Assembly (NCBI GenBank): GCA_001304315.1
Contig: LJUW01000003.1
Span: 1-50,938 of the forward strand
DNA length: 50,938 bases
Direction: 5' to 3'
Origin: a candidate division Zixibacteria bacterium SM23_73_2
GTDB taxonomy: Bacteria > Zixibacteria > MSB-5A5 > SM23-73-2
Part shown: positions 1 through 8,891 of the stretch, one piece after another
Layout: each line of letters begins with the position of its first letter
Numbering within the stretch: the stretch's first letter is position 1
Program-made: the position numbers and the translations under genes
The notes under the pieces: model-generated
Told to the model about the DNA's origin: nothing
Seen by the model: the letters and a program-made list of their open reading frames with translations, nothing else
Database searches by the model: none

Positions 1-112
1 CGAAAAATGAGCATATTTCATAATCGTAGGCAGGTCTCCCCCGCCTTTGACGGGATCTGCCTAAGGCATGACCAGTAATGCAAAACTGCTTAATTGAATG
101 GTTAGATGGTAA

Positions 113-913
113 TTAAGATACTGCGAAATCAACTTCAAATTTGGTGTTAAATTCTCCAATTATCTTTAAAAATTCTTCTGGCAAGAGTTGATTAACACGT
201 TCTACTATCCTTTTCGGGATAGATTTATAAAAAGCTTGAGCGATGCCACCAGTAATGCAAGCTTGAGTATCGCTGTCACCCCCTAACGATACTGATTTTC
301 TTATTGCATCTTCATAATCAGTTGCTTCCAAAAATGCAATAATTGCTTCTGGAACAGTACGGTAACATGATTCATTAAAGCTATAATCAGGTCTTATTTC
401 TTCAAGTGTCCTCGATAAGTTATAGTCAAACCGAGAACTTATCTGGTCTTTTATTTCTATTTTATTTCGACATGTTCTTGCTAAATAAATGGCCAATGCC
501 GTTGCCTGGGCACCCTTTATACCTTCAGGGTGATTATGAGTTACTGATGCGCTTTTTTCAGCCTGTGTTAAAACTTCATCAATACTGTCATAAGCGAAGC
601 CGATCGGACTGACACGCATAGCTGACCCGTTACCCCAACTGTTGTATGGTTCAGATTCTTCTTTACGAAGCCATTGATAGAACATTAGACCATAGCCTGC
701 ACCCGGGTATTTACGTCCGAATGTTTTTAATGATAAGCCATAATCTTTCCCTTTTAAAATTGCGTGGGCAATTGCAACAGTCAGAACCGTATCATCTGTG
801 AATGAGGAATGTTTCTGGAAAAGTTGAAAATGATAATCTTTCATCGGGCGGTATTCGTAAACAGACCCGATCACATCACCTGCAATTGCTCCAAACAAGT
901 AATAATCCTCCAA
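113..913 (-). CDS. ADP-ribosylglycohydrolase family protein
   Basis: Translation has GAIAGDVIGSVYE, SFTDDTVLT, GNGSAMRVSPIG and SLGGDSDTQACITGGIAQAFY motifs typical of the ADP-ribosylglycohydrolase (DraG-like) fold. Confidence 0.93.
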   Translation of the reverse strand: MEDYYLFGAIAGDVIGSVYEYRPMKDYHFQLFQKHSSFTDDTVLTVAIAHAILKGKDYGLSLKTFGRKYPGAGYGLMFYQWLRKEESEPYNSWGNGSAMRVSPIGFAYDSIDEVLTQAEKSASVTHNHPEGIKGAQATALAIYLARTCRNKIEIKDQISSRFDYNLSRTLEEIRPDYSFNESCYRTVPEAIIAFLEATDYEDAIRKSVSLGGDSDTQACITGGIAQAFYKSIPKRIVERVNQLLPEEFLKIIGEFNTKFEVDFAVS

Positions 914-987
914 GTTTTATTGACCACTTAACTATTCTTATACAATACATATAAGAACCTTTATCTACCTTTCTATCGATATTATTC

Positions 988-1015
988 ATTATAACCACTT
1001 ATCCAGCCACGTCAA
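988..1015 (-). promoter_or_regulatory. sigma70-like promoter (TTGACG-N16-TATAAT) for the ADP-ribosylglycohydrolase gene
   Basis: Reverse complement reads TTGACG(16 nt)TATAAT about 75 bp upstream of the ATG. Confidence 0.6.
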
Positions 1016-1017
1016 GT

Positions 1018-1313
1018 GCTATTAAAGTACTAACTTGATTAGTAGAAGGGAAAAATCGGGCAGAGGTGCCCGATCTACGAAAACCCTTTTTTGTTGGTGC
1101 AGGAATTGGATTTCCTGCACCAAAGTGGCGGTTGGGGAATTCCAATTCCCCAACCAACATAGACTCTTTAATGTCTTTGCGAGGAGTCCCGCCTTTGGCG
1201 GGACGACAAAGCAATCTCCTGCCCCATAGGCAGATGTGTCTATGTCAGTTTCTTTTTTGTCGAGATTTGAATCTCGACCTACGGACTTGTCAAGTATTTT
1301 TTAGGGGAGGATT
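1018..1313. repeat. Intergenic hairpin-repeat block, copy 1 (near-duplicate of 3448-3665)
   Basis: Contains CGGGCA/TGCCCG, GGTGCAGGAA-TTGGA-TTTCCTGCACC, GGTTGGGGAATTCCAATTCCCCAACC, GTCCCGCCTTTGGCGGGAC and GTCGAGATTTGAATCTCGAC hairpins; near-identical block at 3448-3665. Confidence 0.9.
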
Positions 1314-1343
1314 TCAAATATGGTGTTTTATTCGATTACAAGA

Positions 1344-2495
1344 TTATGATTTTTTTTCAATCCAATTTACCATAACATCAAGTGCAAGACCTATGTTTCC
1401 GATCTGGCAATGATTCTGGGCTTGTTCATCCTTGGTGAAAATCCTTGAGGTTACGGATTTGGCATTGGTTAATGCTTTTACCTGCATGTCATGCATCTTA
1501 AAAGGAATGAAATGATCTTCTCTTCCAGTAAGAATCAGAACGTCCTGTTTTACCAAATCCGAATGAAGATTTTTCTCATTCATCTGTAACCAGACTTCGA
1601 AAGCGTCCACAGGTGTCTTTTTTTTTGTGATATATATCATATTACTGGTCATCCATGCTTCCATTCCTTTCCCCTTTTTGATTGCTTTTATAGCCATCTT
1701 ATTTGTAAAATTCTTGAGATATTTGAAAAACCATATATGTATTTCTCGAAGTACGACATTCATTCCTTTCATGTAATCAAATGCAATACTGGAGGCTATC
1801 ACTCTTTTGATTCGCTGTTCAAAAGCGGCGGCTCTGAAACAGAACCACCCGCCCATTGATATTCCCAGCCAGGTAACATGGTCCAGTTTGAAATAATCCA
1901 AGATGGTTTTAGCAGGTTTTTCCCACTGGTAATCCAATGCAAGACCAGATTTTTTAAGAGCAGCACCCTGTCCGGGACCTTCAAAAGCAATCACTTCATA
2001 GCCATGATCTGAAAAATATCTCATCCAGGAATAAAACTCCTCGATATAAGAGTCAAATCCCCCGTGCATGACTATGGTGCCTTTCTTCTTGTCCCCCATA
2101 GGAGGTATTTTGACTGCTGGAAGAAATGCTTCTTTATAAGGTACTTTGAATCTTTCAATTTCATCTGCTTGAAAAGCTTTATAAAAAAGGTCTGTAAACT
2201 TATCATACAGGAGTTCTTTATCAGGATCTCCTTGAAATGTATAGAATTCAGCAGCCCGGTAAAAAAAAGCCGCCTCCATGAACCTCTTTTCAGAAATGGC
2301 TTTTTCTGCCATTTCCACCATTGCAATTTTCCAATCCTTAAAAGTCTTAACCCTTTGACCGACTTGTTTCATATCTTCAAATCGGATGTATCCGAGGGAA
2401 TGCCAACGATTCAGTTGGAAGTTGAAGAGTTGGTCTTTATGGAACTTATGGTATCCGACCGGGAATGTGAATTCACTTTTATTTTTGCTTGTCAT
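1344..2495 (-). CDS. alpha/beta hydrolase family protein
   Basis: GTIVMHGGFDSYIEEFY, FEGPGQGAA, WLGISMGGWFCFRAAA (nucleophile elbow GxSxGG), LILTGREDHFIP. Confidence 0.85.
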   Translation of the reverse strand: MTSKNKSEFTFPVGYHKFHKDQLFNFQLNRWHSLGYIRFEDMKQVGQRVKTFKDWKIAMVEMAEKAISEKRFMEAAFFYRAAEFYTFQGDPDKELLYDKFTDLFYKAFQADEIERFKVPYKEAFLPAVKIPPMGDKKKGTIVMHGGFDSYIEEFYSWMRYFSDHGYEVIAFEGPGQGAALKKSGLALDYQWEKPAKTILDYFKLDHVTWLGISMGGWFCFRAAAFEQRIKRVIASSIAFDYMKGMNVVLREIHIWFFKYLKNFTNKMAIKAIKKGKGMEAWMTSNMIYITKKKTPVDAFEVWLQMNEKNLHSDLVKQDVLILTGREDHFIPFKMHDMQVKALTNAKSVTSRIFTKDEQAQNHCQIGNIGLALDVMVNWIEKKS

Positions 2496-2744
2496 TTTTA
2501 GTCTCTATTATTGAATTATATCAATTTTGCGGGTAAAGTCAATTAATTTGATATTAGTGTGAATACAATTGCTTACATTTCTATTTTAAAGGTATCTTGT
2601 TGCATCGTAATTAGGAAATGCTGATGCATTACAGCCTTGGGAATTCTCAGGCGTGTGTTGGAATCTTGAGATAATTACCGAAGCACTGAAGAATCTTGCA
2701 ACCTGTGGCAACTTCCGGTGAATTGAATAGTTTGGTGGTGATTA

Positions 2745-3320
2745 TTATTTCTTCTTTAAAACTGGCGGTCCTGTAATCGGGGCATAAAATGTACCGCTTA
2801 CCTTTAAAGAATCACCAGTACCAGAAAACTCGCTCCCTATCACCGCATCAATAGAAAATTGTACTTCGCCTTCAGTATCACATGACAACTTTTGAAAAAC
2901 AATCCCACCGCGTGAGTCCTCCTCCTGAGTTGATAGCTCGTTGGGATCGTCAAGAACAAAAAGCAAAACCCCATCTGGATGGTTCCATGAAAAAGTATTG
3001 GGAAACTCCAACTCCTCACCGATATTGACATCACTTATTACTGCCTGCAACATCCAGCCAGTTTTTTGCTCCTGGACTGCGGGATCAAAACCCACCCAGA
3101 TGTGAAATGTCTCGACAGGTATTTTATCCTCTTCCCAAGGTCCGCACCAGACAAATGTATTCGGCTTGAACTGAACCTGAGTTCCGTCAGACCTTTTAAA
3201 GATAAGATTGTTCTTAACTGGAGATGAGATATCAGGTTCGGAAGATTTTTTGCTGCAGCCGAATAGACTTAACAAGAAAAAAATCAAAACGAGTACAGCC
3301 AAATCTTTTTTTAGAAACAT
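2745..3320 (-). CDS. hypothetical lipoprotein
   Basis: N-terminus MFLKKDLAVLVLIFFLLSLFGCSKKSSEP has a signal peptide and lipobox (LFGC). Confidence 0.75.
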   Translation of the reverse strand: MFLKKDLAVLVLIFFLLSLFGCSKKSSEPDISSPVKNNLIFKRSDGTQVQFKPNTFVWCGPWEEDKIPVETFHIWVGFDPAVQEQKTGWMLQAVISDVNIGEELEFPNTFSWNHPDGVLLFVLDDPNELSTQEEDSRGGIVFQKLSCDTEGEVQFSIDAVIGSEFSGTGDSLKVSGTFYAPITGPPVLKKK

Positions 3321-3417
3321 AATATCACCTCTTTGTTAAAGAGTTAAAATGAACTTAACTAATTCTCATAAAGTGCCGTAATAGAACCCTTAGCTAAGTT
3401 TATATTCAATATTATTT

Positions 3418-3445
3418 ATTATAATTACTTATCCAAACCGGTCAA
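3418..3445 (-). promoter_or_regulatory. sigma70-like promoter (TTGACC-N16-TATAAT)
   Basis: Reverse complement TTGACC(16 nt)TATAAT, upstream of the lipoprotein gene and homologous to the promoter at 988-1015. Confidence 0.55.
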
Positions 3446-3447
3446 GT

Positions 3448-3665
3448 ACTATTTAAAGTACTTTCCAGATTAGTGGTAAGGAGTAATTGGGTAAGGGTGC
3501 CCGATCTACGAAAATCCTTTTTTGTTGGTGCAGGAATTGGATTTCCTGCACCAAAGCGACGGTTGGGGAATTCCAATTCCCCAACCAACATAGACTCTTT
3601 AATGTCTTTGCGAGGAGTCCCGCCAAAGACGGGACGACGAAGCAATCTCCCGCCAGATGAGGATG
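3448..3665. repeat. Intergenic hairpin-repeat block, copy 2
   Basis: Near-identical to 1018-1220, including GGTGCAGGAATTGGATTTCCTGCACCAAAG and GGTTGGGGAATTCCAATTCCCCAACCAACATAGACTCTTTAATGTCTTTGCGAGGAGTCCCGCC. Confidence 0.9.
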
Positions 3666-3837
3666 AGTTTTTGTCAGAAGCTTGGATTCTTTTAAAAATG
3701 AGATTGCTTCTCCCCGATTTCATCGGGGCTTGCAATGACATTCTGTAGGGGAGCCCCTTGTGGGCTCCCGCGGGAGGGGATCCCACTAAAACGGGATTTC
3801 GCAAAGCTCAACAAACCCTTCCCCTACGTTTCCGTAC

Positions 3838-3893
3838 ATTGTCAGGTCTTAGACCTGACATATCTATCAGGAGAAGCTACTGACAGAACAAGG
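3838..3893 (+). repeat. Hairpin repeat family B (TGTCAGGTCTTAGACCTGACAT...CAGGAGAAGCTACTGACAGAACAAGG)
   Basis: Homologous to 10404-10457 (+) and 17319-17373 (-). Confidence 0.8.
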
Positions 3894-3918
3894 AAGGCAA
3901 ATTTTTAAAAATAGAATT

Positions 3919-3953
3919 GTTTCTTTTTTGTCGAGATTTGAATCTCGACCTAC
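3919..3953 (+). repeat. GTTTCTTTTTTGTCGAGATTTGAATCTCGACCTAC repeat
   Basis: Same 33-39 nt element at 1248-1286, 5029-5066 and 10540-10578. Confidence 0.85.
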
Positions 3954-3998
3954 ATTAATTATGCAAGTTCATGCTTCAATATAGAAAACTAAATTTAT

Positions 3999-4901
3999 TC
4001 ATTTCTTTGACATTCGCCATAAGATAAATGAGATCAATCCAACACCCAAAAGCTCTAATAGACCTGCACCACCCCCGGATGGTGGTACTAAAAGATGGGG
4101 ACCCTCGACTTTTGATGCAAGAAGCAGGGTATTGTCCAAAGATCCGCCAGTATCATTCAAAAGTCTGCCTGCGAATATCCAGCCAAAATGAATCCCGATT
4201 GGTATCCACAAATTCTTGCGAACAAGATAAGCCTGAACGAACATTAATCCTGCTAAAAATGTACTTATTATTGCTGCCCACCACACAAGGTCCTCAAGAC
4301 TCGTCAAGTGTAAGATTCCAAACAACAATGAAGATAAGAATATTGAAATCCGTAAACCCCATCGGTCAGTCAATGTTTGAAATAGAAATCCCCTGAAAAT
4401 CACCTCCTCGACAAGAGGCGATTGAATTGTGGCAACAAATGATAAAACGATTGCGGGCAGCAAAACAGATGAGGTGCGGAAATCCCAGGAAAAACCTGCA
4501 AATTGATACCATCCGAAAAGCCACGATAAAAAAGTGGAAAAACTGACAAGTAACGTACCCAATCCAATTCCCAAAATTAAATCATTAATCCCGCTTTTAC
4601 CAAAAGATAGACCGAGCTCTTTAAGTTTGCTTTTCCTCAGCCAGCACTGCGCAAGGTGCGTTCCGATTAAAAAAGCCGAATATCCCACCAACAAAGTTAT
4701 AACAGAACCGGTGATTTTTGACCAACCGGTTATGGGTTTTTGGGGTTGGGGGGAAAGATTGAAAAGAGATAATAAGAAAACAAGGGGAGCGATAATAATA
4801 GCAATAGCAGCAACTACTATTACCAAATAAAAAATGATGATCCATCCCCAGCGCAGGCCCTGGGTTGAGAAGAAAATGGATTTTAATACTTTTGAATTCA
4901 T
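3999..4901 (-). CDS. CPBP family intramembrane metalloprotease
   Basis: Multi-TM protein with EEVIFRGFLFQ, FGILHL and GIHFGWIF (three CPBP/Abi motifs). Confidence 0.9.
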   Translation of the reverse strand: MNSKVLKSIFFSTQGLRWGWIIIFYLVIVVAAIAIIIAPLVFLLSLFNLSPQPQKPITGWSKITGSVITLLVGYSAFLIGTHLAQCWLRKSKLKELGLSFGKSGINDLILGIGLGTLLVSFSTFLSWLFGWYQFAGFSWDFRTSSVLLPAIVLSFVATIQSPLVEEVIFRGFLFQTLTDRWGLRISIFLSSLLFGILHLTSLEDLVWWAAIISTFLAGLMFVQAYLVRKNLWIPIGIHFGWIFAGRLLNDTGGSLDNTLLLASKVEGPHLLVPPSGGGAGLLELLGVGLISFILWRMSKK

Positions 4902-5028
4902 TCTTTCCTCCTTGGTTTAGTTAATAATTATTTGGTTTCCATATAAGAACCTTTGTCTGATAATGTATCGGTAAAAGGATTTGCCGATGTCTTATGGCTT
5001 CTTTAATTCATATGCAAAGCTCATAGAG

Positions 5029-5066
5029 GTTTCTTTTTTGCCGAGATTTGAATCTCGACCCACGGA
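5029..5066 (+). repeat. GTTTCTTTTTTGCCGAGATTTGAATCTCGACCCACGGAT repeat
   Basis: Member of the same family as 1248-1286, 3919-3953 and 10540-10578. Confidence 0.85.
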
Positions 5067-5118
5067 TTGTTTATCCCGGTGCGTTGTACTTTTCTCCAAA
5101 AATGAGATTATAGAAGTG

Positions 5119-6006
5119 CTATGATGGTTTTCTGAATTCCAGACAATATCCGTGATACTGACCATGGGCCTTCCATATGCCATCCACCCGTATTTCCTCC
5201 ATCGTTTCCGGCACCAGTTGAGAGGGCATGGTGGTATCCACTTCATTGCCCTTATTTGAATGCATGAAACCGGGGATGCGATACAGGAGTTTTGCCAGCC
5301 TTTCCGATTCGTCTGCAATTACGATTTTGCTTTTTGGCCGGGCGACACGGATCATCTCCTCAATAGCCTTTTTTTTGCTGGAGAAGAAGTTGATCCCACC
5401 AATGTGTAAGACGCTGTCGAAAGAATCCGATTTGAAAGGCAAAGCCTCAGCCGTCCCCAGGAAAAGCTCCACTGGCCAGCCTCGCTTGGTGATGAAGCTG
5501 TTGCAGCGAGCCAGTTGACCGGCAGAGATGTCCAGGCCATATACCTCACCCACACCCGGCGACTCAAACAGGTAGGGAAGATTCTCACCAGAACCTATGG
5601 AAACCTCCAAAATACGTCCACTGTTCAATTCCAACCGATTCAAAATCTCTTTACGGGCCCTGCGCTCTCCTCCAAAAGGTAAAAATGCCACCTTGGTGAA
5701 GAGGGCGTAGACGTGCGAAAACCAATTATAGGAGCGAGCGAATTGGCGGTTAAGACCCTCAAGTTCCCGGGGATGGATGAAGTGGGCAACGCCATTTTTA
5801 ATGAGAAAGCTCCGCTCACAATGAGAACAATACAATTCGCCCCGATACACAGCCTTTTCACCAAATTCGTTGCTCAGAGAGAGTGCAGCTTGACAACCAG
5901 GACAACATAAAAACTCCAATGTCGATCGTTTCATCTCTATTCCTTTCAAAGCCACGATTAAACGGATTAGCTTTGCTTCTATTGATCCGCATAATACCCT
6001 ACACAA
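5119..6006 (-). CDS. class I SAM-dependent methyltransferase with N-terminal Trm112-like zinc ribbon
   Basis: LEFLCCPGCQAALSL...LYCSHCERSFLIKNGVAHFI (Trm112-like CxxC pairs); ILEVSIGSGENLPYL, GLDISAGQLARC, GTAEALPFKSDSFDSVLHIGG (methyltransferase motifs). The true start may be the internal Met at MKRSTLEF. Confidence 0.88.
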   Translation of the reverse strand: MCRVLCGSIEAKLIRLIVALKGIEMKRSTLEFLCCPGCQAALSLSNEFGEKAVYRGELYCSHCERSFLIKNGVAHFIHPRELEGLNRQFARSYNWFSHVYALFTKVAFLPFGGERRARKEILNRLELNSGRILEVSIGSGENLPYLFESPGVGEVYGLDISAGQLARCNSFITKRGWPVELFLGTAEALPFKSDSFDSVLHIGGINFFSSKKKAIEEMIRVARPKSKIVIADESERLAKLLYRIPGFMHSNKGNEVDTTMPSQLVPETMEEIRVDGIWKAHGQYHGYCLEFRKPS

Positions 6007-6214
6007 ACGATGGTTCCGGACATATTAACTCTAAAGCCGATCCCCTCCAGAAATACATTCTATTCTCAAAATTTATACTAATAATTCAGGCAACCTTGTC
6101 AAGCACTTTTTAGGTGAGGAATCGGGCGGGGGTGCCCGTGCTATGAAAATCATGAGTTTTTAGTTTTATCTCAGATCCCCGACCTGACACATCTATAGTC
6201 GTAAAGTCTGTCTT

Positions 6215-7051
6215 TTATTTATCCACTCTATGTATTGGTTTTTTCAAACCAACTTGTTCTTTCAATATCTTTGCCAAACAGGCTATTAGCCACGCTTTTG
6301 TTAATTCATTTTTATCTGGTTGATTGATGGAAATTATGGATTTTAATAAATCATTTAGAATTAAAAATTCCTTTTCTACAAATTTTTTAATATCCGAATT
6401 AAATGAACCACATCCCTCAAATGCTTCAATTGATTTCACTTCTCCAATCCCTTGTAGTAATAGATCTAAATTTTTCGGAAAAGCATAATGACAAACATCC
6501 ATTTTGCAAACTTGAAGTTCAAGCTCTTTGTTATCCTCTCCCCCTCGTAATTTTTCATACGATTTCCCATCCCAAATCAATCTTGCTATTAATAAACGTA
6601 CCAATCTTTCTTTCTCTGGATTTTTTTCACCTAACCATTTAGTGATTTTTTTATCAAGTTCTTTATCATAATATTCAAAATCTTTTGCATCTGGATTAGC
6701 ACTCAGCCAATTGGTTAGTGCCAATACGTATCTTTGTCCTAATAGACTTCGTCCGGTTTTATCTTTCTTCCAGGCATTCTCCCCGCTTCTTATATGATTT
6801 GTACCTATTCTTTTCGGATCAGTATTGGGTTTCAGGTTTAAGATGGAATCTTTGATATATTTAATATGTTGTTTATATTTGAAGTGGCACACCTCAAACC
6901 TGGTGATAAGCTCGCGAATTTGATGGATGTTTGAAGGTATAATCCCTATATTTTTTTCAAATTTATCTATATCAATAATTTCAGGATCATTGGGTGAGAT
7001 ATCAATGTTGGACCATGGATTCATAATTTTAGTATATTTACAATTGTACAA
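6215..7051 (-). CDS. hypothetical protein
   Basis: 278-aa uninterrupted ORF with ordinary amino-acid composition; family not recognised. Start may be MNPWSN. Confidence 0.6.
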   Translation of the reverse strand: MYNCKYTKIMNPWSNIDISPNDPEIIDIDKFEKNIGIIPSNIHQIRELITRFEVCHFKYKQHIKYIKDSILNLKPNTDPKRIGTNHIRSGENAWKKDKTGRSLLGQRYVLALTNWLSANPDAKDFEYYDKELDKKITKWLGEKNPEKERLVRLLIARLIWDGKSYEKLRGGEDNKELELQVCKMDVCHYAFPKNLDLLLQGIGEVKSIEAFEGCGSFNSDIKKFVEKEFLILNDLLKSIISINQPDKNELTKAWLIACLAKILKEQVGLKKPIHRVDK

Positions 7052-7260
7052 AAAAATCTTGTTGACGTACTACAGCAATTTTACTAAAGCTCGTCGGTTA
7101 AACTAGGTCGAAAACAAAGCGAACAGCAAACAAGGTCAGGCGAAAAACTCTGTCGTTTCATACTATACTCATTTTATTATTGTTCTATCAGGTTTTGTCC
7201 GACCTGTCGGGTGTGATTTGACACCCTAGTTATATAAACTGTGATAACACACGTTGTCAA

Positions 7261-7282
7261 GAGTAGTTCCTGACAAGACAAG
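7261..7282 (+). repeat. partial family B repeat (GAGTAGTTCCTGACAAGACAAG)
   Basis: Matches the 3' part of the family B element at 10404-10457. Confidence 0.5.
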
Positions 7283-7332
7283 AATTTGTCGATGTCCAAT
7301 GGCTTCGGGAATTCCTATTTGGAACTTTCTGA

Positions 7333-7578
7333 TCACCCGATGCGTCTGAGTTCAAGGGTGATGCCATTTGGGTCGGGACAGCGAAGCGTTGCAACTCCCT
7401 TTTCTTTTTCCCAGGCGAAGTTACCACCGCAGAGCAGGGTCAAAAAATATGGAAAGATAGCACCCCAGGCACCTGTACACATTCCTGCTGGTGTAGTCTC
7501 GCCGACTATGAATTCCTGCCCGATCTCATGAATGTTATCCTGACATACTCCGTCTTTGATTGTGATACGTATCTTCAC
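7333..7578 (-). CDS. TIGR04076 family small protein
   Basis: MKIRITIKDGVCQDNIHEIGQEFIVGETTPAGMCTGAWGAIFPYFLTLLCGGNFAW resembles the TIGR04076 family. Confidence 0.75.
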   Translation of the reverse strand: MKIRITIKDGVCQDNIHEIGQEFIVGETTPAGMCTGAWGAIFPYFLTLLCGGNFAWEKEKGVATLRCPDPNGITLELRRIG

Positions 7579-7820
7579 TTGTGTCTTGTTCTCCTTTCGT
7601 TCATCCGGGTTGGTTTAACCAAAAATTACATTGTTACCTTATAATAAATCTTTAATATTTAATCAATAGATAAATCTATATTTAACACTCTACAGTGTCA
7701 AGTTATTTTACAGAGGTCTTGGAAAAAGGAGAAGAGAGTTATAGGGCAGGGGTGCCCGACATACCTTAATCTGATAGAATTTATCCATGGCATGTTCAGC
7801 CATGCAAAATTATTTTGCAG

Positions 7821-8885
7821 TTACTCATTCATTTCTTTGGGTATAACCTTTTCTTTTTCCTTAAAGTAGCTGTTGAGGTCAGAGAGGAGGATGTAGCCAC
7901 CAAGACCAATCCCCACATAACTTGTGAAGAACCTCCAGACGAATGCGAAAATTGAGAGTTGAGCGATGGGGATCAATTTAGACATCAAGAAAAATGAGCT
8001 GATCTCCCCCAAGCCGCTTGCTCCTGGCGTGGGAGAGAAATAAAGGAAGAAAAACTGTAAAATCTGAATCTTAATAACCTCCCAGAATTCAGGATAAAAT
8101 CCCATCCCTCGAACTATGGCATAAGCGATGAGATATTTATTGAAGTACAGAAGAATTGTCAGAAGAAAGCTGTATAAAAAAATAGATTTTTTCTTCTGCA
8201 GAAAAAACTTCAGATAGGATTTGAACTCGATGGCTTTGTCTCTGAATTTCTCATAAAAACCCGGTTCTTTTTTTCTCTTTTTCCCCAGTATTCGATATAC
8301 GAGTCTGATTATTTTTTGAATCCAGCGGTCCATAGTCTTGGTTTTAACTAAAAGAGCAAGAAACAGAAAAAAGGCAATAAAAAAGGCAATAAAACTATAA
8401 CGAACCAGATTAAGAACCAACTCCCCCCAGGCTTGTTCTCTGATCAGAATAATAGCCACAAATGCAGAGATCAGTAGAAAAAGGAGTGAAGAGAAGAAAT
8501 TTATGAGGCTGACGGAGATTGAACCAGCTAAGGGAACACCAGCCCTTGAGAAGATGTAAAGTTGAGCTGGTCCTCCTCCTGTCTGGAAAGGGGTTATAGC
8601 TCCAAAAAAGATATTAGCCAAATTGGCACGCCAGCAATTTAAAAAGCTCACTTTATCTAAGATCTCGCCGGTGAAGAAGATGCGGTATCTGAATGCTCCT
8701 AAGCTGAAATCTATTAAAATCAGAAGTATTGCCACAAAAAGAAAAGTTAAATCGTACCGGGAAGGAAGCTTGATGCCCTTAGTTGAGATGTTGTAGAAAA
8801 ATATTATGGTAAGACCTAAAAGAGAGAAAAGAACGAAAATTCTTGTGCCTTTCCATATCCTCTTTTTATTTAAAGGATCTACCAT
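7821..8885 (-). CDS. lysylphosphatidylglycerol synthase-type transmembrane (flippase-like, UPF0104) protein
   Basis: Multi-TM; FFGAITPFQTGGGPAQLYIFSRAGVPLAGSISVSLINFF and FFLYFSPTPGASGLGEISSFFL motifs of the UPF0104/LPG synthase TM domain. Confidence 0.88.
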   Translation of the reverse strand: MVDPLNKKRIWKGTRIFVLFSLLGLTIIFFYNISTKGIKLPSRYDLTFLFVAILLILIDFSLGAFRYRIFFTGEILDKVSFLNCWRANLANIFFGAITPFQTGGGPAQLYIFSRAGVPLAGSISVSLINFFSSLLFLLISAFVAIILIREQAWGELVLNLVRYSFIAFFIAFFLFLALLVKTKTMDRWIQKIIRLVYRILGKKRKKEPGFYEKFRDKAIEFKSYLKFFLQKKKSIFLYSFLLTILLYFNKYLIAYAIVRGMGFYPEFWEVIKIQILQFFFLYFSPTPGASGLGEISSFFLMSKLIPIAQLSIFAFVWRFFTSYVGIGLGGYILLSDLNSYFKEKEKVIPKEMNE

Positions 8886-8891
8886 TATTTT

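Noticed and set aside
65-87. GGCATGACC...GCAAAACT similarity to 10582-10602 and around 7787-7815
   Set aside because: Possibly another repeat end, but too short and diverged to support as a family.
999-1413. ORFs 999-1214 (-), 1035-1229 (+) and 1066-1413 (+)
   Set aside because: They translate the intergenic hairpin repeats; the matching peptide at 3442-3804 (GGTPRKDIKESMLVGELEFPNR.FGAGNPIPAPTKK.FRRSGT) is explained by DNA-level repetition, not protein conservation.
1240-3450. Composite transposon bounded by the duplicated blocks
   Set aside because: The blocks are direct hairpin repeats and the enclosed genes are a hydrolase and a lipoprotein; no transposase or target-site duplication seen.
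3442-3804. ORFs 3442-3804 (-) and 3473-3748 (+)
   Set aside because: Lie within the second copy of the repeat block; no credible initiation context or protein-like conservation.
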